Positions 52,794 through 57,311 of a stretch of DNA of 57,311 bases are shown here, in pieces. The stretch comes from Bacteroidales bacterium H4. Its GTDB lineage: Bacteria > Bacteroidota > Bacteroidia > Bacteroidales > Muribaculaceae. A model generated the notes under the pieces. That model worked only from the letters and a program-made list of their open reading frames with translations. It had not been told where the DNA came from and did no database searches. A program made the position numbers and the translations under genes. The number at the start of each line of letters is the position of its first letter. Position 1 is the first letter of the stretch. The DNA lies in contig DAAP01000057.1 in the NCBI GenBank assembly GCA_001701165.1, positions 1-57,311 of the forward strand. The letters run 5' to 3'.

Positions 52794-53378
52794 TTAGTTG
52801 GTTGATGTTGTGTATTTGTTTATTCGATTGATTATCGAGGTTTCTGTCGCTTCTGATTGTGTTTGGACTCGCATGGCTTGCAGATATATCTCCGAATTCG
52901 ACTGTTGTAGCTTATCGGCGCGTTTGAGACGCATGTCGGCTTCGTATTCCAATTTTTTTGCCAGGGCAATGCATTCGTTGTATCTGGACATAGCAATGTC
53001 TTGTGCTCGGTCGATGTCTGTGAGTCGTTTGCCGTTTGCATATACAGTTATGATAGTCGCTGAATTATTCTGCAGCTGCTCTCCCGTTGTCAACATAATA
53101 ATTCCCGTAGCAGCAATTGCGGCGAGACATGCAGCGACTGCAATCCATTTGTAGAATTTGAATCGATGACGTACGGTTGAAGCGGACGTCTGTGGATGTG
53201 CGGCTATGCTTTCGAGACCCATCGCCAGGCGACACTCGTCGATAAGTGCCGAGTGTGCCTCAGCGAATAGCAGTACCGCTTTGAGCTCTTCCTCCTCACG
53301 GCGGTTAAGTTCGCAGTCGAAGTATGCTTGGGCCAGTCTTTCAAGCTGTTCTATTGTCATATTGTCTTTATTGTCCAT
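52794..53378 (-). CDS. anti-sigma factor-like membrane protein
   Basis: 194-aa protein with a cytoplasmic N-terminal half (MDNKDNMTIEQLERLAQAYF, ELNRREEEELKAVLLFAE), then one membrane helix about residue 85-105 (WIAVAACLAAIAATGIIML) and a periplasmic helical/coiled tail rich in KLEYEADMRLKRADKLQQ. The start ATG 53378 is chosen over longer frames, which run into the sigma gene. The layout is that of a single-pass anti-sigma factor binding the ECF sigma next to it, 11 bp upstream. Confidence 0.72.
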   Translation of the reverse strand: MDNKDNMTIEQLERLAQAYFDCELNRREEEELKAVLLFAEAHSALIDECRLAMGLESIAAHPQTSASTVRHRFKFYKWIAVAACLAAIAATGIIMLTTGEQLQNNSATIITVYANGKRLTDIDRAQDIAMSRYNECIALAKKLEYEADMRLKRADKLQQSNSEIYLQAMRVQTQSEATETSIINRINKYTTSTN

Positions 53379-53389
53379 ATTGTTTGTGT

Positions 53390-53896
53390 TTATAATTTTT
53401 TGAGTGCTTCGCGACATTGGGTGCGTACAATCTTGCGTGCACGGCACATATAGCTACGAGCCACATCGATGGATATGCCCAACTCGGAGGATATTTCGGT
53501 GTAGTCCATCTCGTTAAATGCATACATTTCGAACACGCGCAGGATTGTCCCGGACATGCATTGTCGTATGCGTATTCGCAAGTCGGCTACACTGTCGGCA
53601 GCATCGATTCGCGATGCCGCATTGCTTGTCGCTGCCTGTGCTTCGGCCGAAGTGTCTATGTCTTCGAAATGGCGACGGCGACGAAGCATGTCCACGCAGA
53701 TATTGCGCAAGGTGATATGCATAAATGCTTGTCTTTGTCCCTCGGTATCGGCAATGCCCTTGTTTTGCCATACGCGAACAAACAGTTCTTGAAGCGCATC
53801 GTTGACATCGTCTGCGTTTGCCAATAATCGTTGCGCCGAAGCGTGGAGACGACTGCGGAGGCTGATGAATGTCGATGTCTTTACGTCTTGTCCCAT
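53390..53896 (-). CDS. ECF-type RNA polymerase sigma factor
   Basis: 168-aa sigma factor. Region 2 contains NADDVNDALQELFVRVWQNK, ITLRNICVDMLRRRR, and region 4 has CMSGTILRVFEMYAFNEMDYTEISSELGISIDVARSYMCRARK, a helix-turn-helix for -35 recognition. The family is the Bacteroidetes ECF group with linked membrane anti-sigma. A CGTCTT/AAGACG palindrome (53903-53922) lies in the short leader just upstream of the ATG and could be an autoregulatory or structural element. The target regulon is unknown. Confidence 0.85.
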   Translation of the reverse strand: MGQDVKTSTFISLRSRLHASAQRLLANADDVNDALQELFVRVWQNKGIADTEGQRQAFMHITLRNICVDMLRRRRHFEDIDTSAEAQAATSNAASRIDAADSVADLRIRIRQCMSGTILRVFEMYAFNEMDYTEISSELGISIDVARSYMCRARKIVRTQCREALKKL

Positions 53897-54015
53897 TGTT
53901 TGCGTCTTTTGTATATAAGACGTTTGTCATAGGCCAAACATAACATACGGGCCTTGGTTTTTGAATGTTAAATAATGCAAAAGGCAAGGGCGCTTCATAT
54001 ACTGGGCTTAAACGT

Positions 54016-54068
54016 AAAAAAGACTCAGCACCGCAGACAAGGCTAAAACAACCCTATATGCGGTGCTG
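54016..54068 (-). terminator. terminator of nrdDG
   Basis: CAGCACCGCA (54026-54035) and TGCGGTGCTG (54059-54068) form a perfect 10-bp stem on the minus strand, followed by AGTCTTTTTTACG. Confidence 0.85.
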
Positions 54069-54148
54069 CATTGTTATGTGCGTGAGCTAAGGCTTTTTGT
54101 CGCGTCATGCATCCGTGGCCTCTATCTATTCTCTCCGAAGCATGCTAT

Positions 54149-54703
54149 CTAAAAGTCTGAAGACCATAAGACAATATGGTCGGGGGTCGAACGCTCACAA
54201 TCGATAAGCCTTTGATTGCCCGAGCCGCGGAATAGCAGTGAAATGTCTCGCCGAGCATGCACGTAAGGACCATCTACCAATACATCGATGTATTGTAGCA
54301 ACTTGGCACGTACGGTGTCGTTGCATATCTCTTCGTAATGGTATCCGGTATAACACCACATCCTATATCCGGCCTCGCGCAATCGGCGTGCCAAGGGGAT
54401 GACGGCTGCAGCATTGTACATTGGATCGCCGCCGGTAAGGGTGACATCGAAGCCGTGTTTTTCGACTTCGTGAACAATGTCGTCCACACTCATCGGATGT
54501 CCGGCATCCGGTGCCCAGGTCTGCGGATTGTGACATTCGTGGCAGTGGTGGGCGCATCCGGCAAGGTATATTGAGGTGCGCAGCCCCGGACCGTCCACGC
54601 TTGTCCCGGCAACGATGTCCATCACCTGAAGCGTCCGTTGTCCGTCCGAGCGTGTACACTCTTCGGATTGAGAGCCTGTATTATCAGCCGTTTGCACGAT
54701 CAT
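54149..54703 (-). CDS. nrdG: anaerobic ribonucleotide reductase activase
   Basis: 184-aa radical SAM activase that installs the glycyl radical on NrdD. The cluster motif is CAHHCHEC (CX3CX2C) near residue 50, after MDIVAGTSVDGPGLRTSIYLAG. The SAM-binding LTGGDPMY is near 89. The N-terminus has about 27 extra residues before MDIVAG compared with most activases; a later start at the MDIVAG methionine is possible. The ATG overlaps the nrdD stop by 4 nt, so it is coupled to nrdD. Confidence 0.94.
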   Translation of the reverse strand: MIVQTADNTGSQSEECTRSDGQRTLQVMDIVAGTSVDGPGLRTSIYLAGCAHHCHECHNPQTWAPDAGHPMSVDDIVHEVEKHGFDVTLTGGDPMYNAAAVIPLARRLREAGYRMWCYTGYHYEEICNDTVRAKLLQYIDVLVDGPYVHARRDISLLFRGSGNQRLIDCERSTPDHIVLWSSDF

Positions 54704-56910
54704 TTGTGTACGACGCGGTCGTTGAGTTCGGCCAGCTTGGCGTTGTTCCAGCGGTCGGTGGTACCTACAAGGTAGCCGGTGATGCGCTGCAATTTGTCTA
54801 TGGCATGGCTACCACATTTGGGGCAGGTGTCGAGGTTGTCGGTGGCGTCTTCGTATCCGCAGTCCATACAGCGATTACGGTTGTGATTGACGCTGCAGTA
54901 ACCCATATTGTTTTTGTCCATGAGGTCGACAATGTCGGCTATTGCTTTGGGATTGTGCGTTGCATCGCCGTCAATCTCCACGTAGAATATATGTCCGCCA
55001 CGAGTCAGTTCGTGGTATGGTGCTTCGACTTCGGCCTTGTGGCGCGGTGAACAGTGGTAGTATACCGGAACGTGATTGGAGTTTGTATAATAGATTTTGT
55101 CAGTGATTCCAGGAATAATTCCGAAGGATTTGCGGTCCTTGGCGGTAAATTTGCCGGATAGGCCTTCGGCCGGGGTGGCGAGTATTGAGAAATTGTGCCG
55201 GTACTTTTCGCTGTACTCGTTGGCGCGGCTTCTCATATGCGAGACGATGCGCAGTCCAAGTTTCTGAGATTCCTCATTTTCGCCGTGATGGTGTCCTGTG
55301 AGCGCGACAAGGCATTCGGCCAAGCCGATAAATCCGATGCCAAGAGTTCCGTGGTTGATGACGGATTCAACGGTGTCTGTGGGTTGTAATTTATCGGCTC
55401 CGATCCATAGTCGTGACATCACAAGAGGAAACTGCTTGGCCAGTGCGGTCTTTTGGAATTCGTAGCGGTGACAGAGTTGGCGAGCGGTAATGTCGAGCAC
55501 TTCATCTAGGCGTGAGAAGAATTTATCGATGCGTTCCTGTCGGTCCTGTATTGGCATGCATTCGATGGCAATGCGTACGATGTTGATGGTAGAGAAACTT
55601 AGGTTGCCACGGCCTATGGATGTCTTTTCACCGAAGCGATCTTCGAACACGCGGGTGCGGCAGCCCATGGTAGCTATTTCGTACTTGTAGCGTTCGGGGT
55701 CGTCGGCGTGCCATTTTTCGTGGACGTTATATGTAGCATCAAGGTTGACGAAATTGGGGAAGAAGCGTCGAGCCGTGACCTTGCACGCCAGTTTGTATAG
55801 GTCGTAGTTCCGGTCTTCGGGAAGGTAGTTGACTCCGCGTTTCTTTTTCCAGATTTGTATGGGGAATATGGCGGTGGCGCCGTTGCCTACGCCTTCGTAT
55901 GTCGAATGTAGCAACTCGCGGATGATGCAGCGGCCTTCGGCTGATGTGTCTGTGCCGTAGTTGATGGAGGAGAATACTACTTGGTTGCCACCGCGCGAGT
56001 GTATAGTGTTCATATTATGGATGAAAGCTTCCATGGCCTGGTGAACACGGCTAACGGTGCGGTTGATGGCGTGCTGGCGTGCTCGCTCCGTGGAATCCTC
56101 TATGCCTTCGAGTGAACGGTGTAGGTATTCGTCTACCTTTTGGTCTGCAAGGTATGTCAGGTCTTTGCCGTAAAGTTCGGAGAGGTTGCGCAGTTCTTCG
56201 CGGTATGATGCCAATACGTACGGAGCCAGATAGAAGTCAAAAGCCGGGATGGCTTGGCCGCCGTGCATCTCGTTTTGTGCCGTTTCGAGGGATATGCAGG
56301 CAATGACACTGGCTGTCTCAATGCGTTTTGCTGGACGAGACTCTCCGTGGCCGGCAACGAAGCCGTGCTGAAGTATTTTGTCCAATGGGTGTTGTACGCA
56401 TGTGAGGCTCTTGGTGGGATAGTAGTCCTTGTCATGTATGTGCAAGTAGCCTTGACGCACGGCTTGACGCGACTCGGGTGTCAAGAGATAGTCGTCCACA
56501 AATGGCTTCGTGGTCTCCGAGGCGAATTTCATCATCATGCCGGCAGGCGAGTCGGTGTTCATATTGGCGTTTTCGCGTGTGATGTCTGTGTTTTTGGCCT
56601 CGATGATTTCGAGAAACATCTCGCGAGTCTTGGCACGGCGTGCGATACTGCGCTGGTCGCGATATGCAATATATTTTTTTGCAACTTCTTTGCGGGGGGA
56701 CGCCATGAGCTCGAGTTCGACACGATCCTGTATTTCTTCGACAGTCATACGCTCGTTGCCTGTTGTTCCGATGCGGTCGGCAATTTTTTGGATAAGTGCT
56801 TCATCTTCGCCTAATGGTGTTTGAAGCATAGCTTTTCGTATGGCAGCCTTAATTTTTTCCTCGTTATAGCCCACGACGCGGCCGTCGCGCTTCACTACTG
56901 TCTGTATCAT
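54700..56910 (-). CDS. nrdD: anaerobic ribonucleoside-triphosphate reductase (class III)
   Basis: 736-aa glycyl radical enzyme reducing NTPs, oxygen-sensitive. An N-terminal ATP-cone (MIQTVVKRDGRVVGYNEEKI, allosteric) precedes the reductase barrel. The C-terminal zinc site is CMDCGYEDATDNLDTCPKC and the radical loop is QRITGYLVG, with the glycine 681-class position at the G in ITGYLVG. A longer frame begins at 56994, but the ATG 56910 fits the family start. It is upstream of nrdG, and the window also carries class II nrdJ. Confidence 0.95.
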   Translation of the reverse strand: MIQTVVKRDGRVVGYNEEKIKAAIRKAMLQTPLGEDEALIQKIADRIGTTGNERMTVEEIQDRVELELMASPRKEVAKKYIAYRDQRSIARRAKTREMFLEIIEAKNTDITRENANMNTDSPAGMMMKFASETTKPFVDDYLLTPESRQAVRQGYLHIHDKDYYPTKSLTCVQHPLDKILQHGFVAGHGESRPAKRIETASVIACISLETAQNEMHGGQAIPAFDFYLAPYVLASYREELRNLSELYGKDLTYLADQKVDEYLHRSLEGIEDSTERARQHAINRTVSRVHQAMEAFIHNMNTIHSRGGNQVVFSSINYGTDTSAEGRCIIRELLHSTYEGVGNGATAIFPIQIWKKKRGVNYLPEDRNYDLYKLACKVTARRFFPNFVNLDATYNVHEKWHADDPERYKYEIATMGCRTRVFEDRFGEKTSIGRGNLSFSTINIVRIAIECMPIQDRQERIDKFFSRLDEVLDITARQLCHRYEFQKTALAKQFPLVMSRLWIGADKLQPTDTVESVINHGTLGIGFIGLAECLVALTGHHHGENEESQKLGLRIVSHMRSRANEYSEKYRHNFSILATPAEGLSGKFTAKDRKSFGIIPGITDKIYYTNSNHVPVYYHCSPRHKAEVEAPYHELTRGGHIFYVEIDGDATHNPKAIADIVDLMDKNNMGYCSVNHNRNRCMDCGYEDATDNLDTCPKCGSHAIDKLQRITGYLVGTTDRWNNAKLAELNDRVVHK

Positions 56911-57029
56911 AGTTTTAGGGATATGTTGAACGTGTAAGAATATTGATGTATATGGTTTTGCAGATGTCATTACTGAAGGTCGGATTGAACGCACAAGGGT
57001 TGTATGCCGACTTCAATGGATTACATCGG

Positions 57030-57061
57030 CAAAGATAGGTTATTATATCTTTTCGGACAAC
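57030..57061 (-). promoter_or_regulatory. predicted nrdDG promoter
   Basis: Minus strand GTTG (57061-57058), 20 nt, then TATCTTTG (57037-57030), about 120 nt upstream of ATG 56910. Confidence 0.7.
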
Positions 57062-57083
57062 TTTTTTAACTAAAAGTTTTGTT

Positions 57084-57107
57084 AAAGTTTTCGTTTTGGA
57101 AAACTTT
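57084..57107. promoter_or_regulatory. palindromic upstream box of nrdDG
   Basis: AAAGTTTT, 8-nt spacer, AAAACTTT: a perfect 8-bp dyad just upstream of the promoter. It overlaps GTTTTGGAAAACTTT (57093-57107), repeated as GTTTTGGGAAACTTT at 57159-57173 and almost as in the nrdJ region at 17529-17543. Confidence 0.55.
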
Positions 57108-57311
57108 GCTCTCCGTGCGGAGGATGTTTGTGATTGAAAATCAGGTTAAAACGTCTTTGTTTTGGGAAACTTTCATGGAATAGGTCGACGCTAAATTTTT
57201 TTTTAACCGGCTATTGTTTGATATTTTGGGATTTATGTATTTTGTCGAAGTCCCGAACAAAAAACTACAATGTTTGTATGTGAAAAAACTCGTCGCTGCA
57301 TCGCGCATGAC

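Noticed and set aside
1..57311. CRISPR arrays, insertion sequences or rRNA
   Set aside because: No regularly spaced direct repeats, no transposase-like frames and no rRNA segments were seen.

Overview
The window looks like a chromosomal segment of a strictly anaerobic gut-type member of the Bacteroidales, most likely near Muribaculaceae or Bacteroides (inference from gene content). The indicators are recurrent Bacteroidetes-type promoters (TTTG, about 19 nt, TAnnTTTG), a GldB lipoprotein, an RprXY-like two-component pair, a C-terminal sorting-type domain on a secreted protein, paired class II and class III ribonucleotide reductases (both usable without oxygen), and Bacteroidales-style double-glycine leader peptides.

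Layout. 1-186: a broken minus-strand reading frame resembling a phage minor head protein, cut off at 186. 279-7956: a PIF1-like helicase with TPR tail (+), then rmuC, a lipoprotein, serine dehydratase, a nucleoside phosphorylase, dprA and a thioesterase (all -). 8140-17279: glycogen phosphorylase and glycogen synthase, then a large secreted GHL10-type glycosidase and an SGNH esterase (all -). 17280-20660: a long regulatory region, the B12-dependent ribonucleotide reductase nrdJ and a tRNA-Gln (all +). 20780-29972: a secreted GH13 amylase, then a tightly packed minus-strand run valS, small membrane protein, dxs, trkA, trkH. 30221-32254: RprXY-like response regulator and histidine kinase (-). 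32400-34098: a plus-strand RiPP-like locus consisting of a radical SAM/SPASM maturase split by a frameshift, a coupled 69-aa ORF and a 57-aa precursor peptide with a GG leader. 34510-37198: a cytoplasmic GH13 enzyme and prs. 37411-38067: a thioredoxin-fold protein without its CxxC, behind a strong promoter and a leader that can form three consecutive hairpins. 38192-42972: GldB, then an amidase, an MCE protein and a flavoprotein. 43130-46817: an operon of alpha/beta hydrolase, membrane-anchored MurF-like ligase and a second-type D-Ala-D-Ala ligase. 47128-52093: a peptide export locus with a 41-aa GG-leader precursor, a 38-aa ORF, a TonB-receptor-like barrel, a C39-peptidase ABC transporter and a 65-aa HlyD-like stub. 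52409-53896: ECF sigma, anti-sigma-like protein and a small secreted protein. 54149-56910: nrdD-nrdG with an upstream regulatory region.

The main discovery is that the two peptide loci, 13-18 kb apart, encode precursors whose leaders align without gaps over residues 1-18 (L11, L14, A17 and K18 shared) and then reach GGKG. The only C39 transporter in the window lies beside one precursor and the only radical SAM maturase beside the other, so they may form one split RiPP system. Other notable items are a motif (GTTTTGGRAAACTTT) shared by the upstream regions of nrdJ and nrdD, the hydrolase/Mur ligase/Ddl cassette and the three-hairpin leader near 37938-38013.
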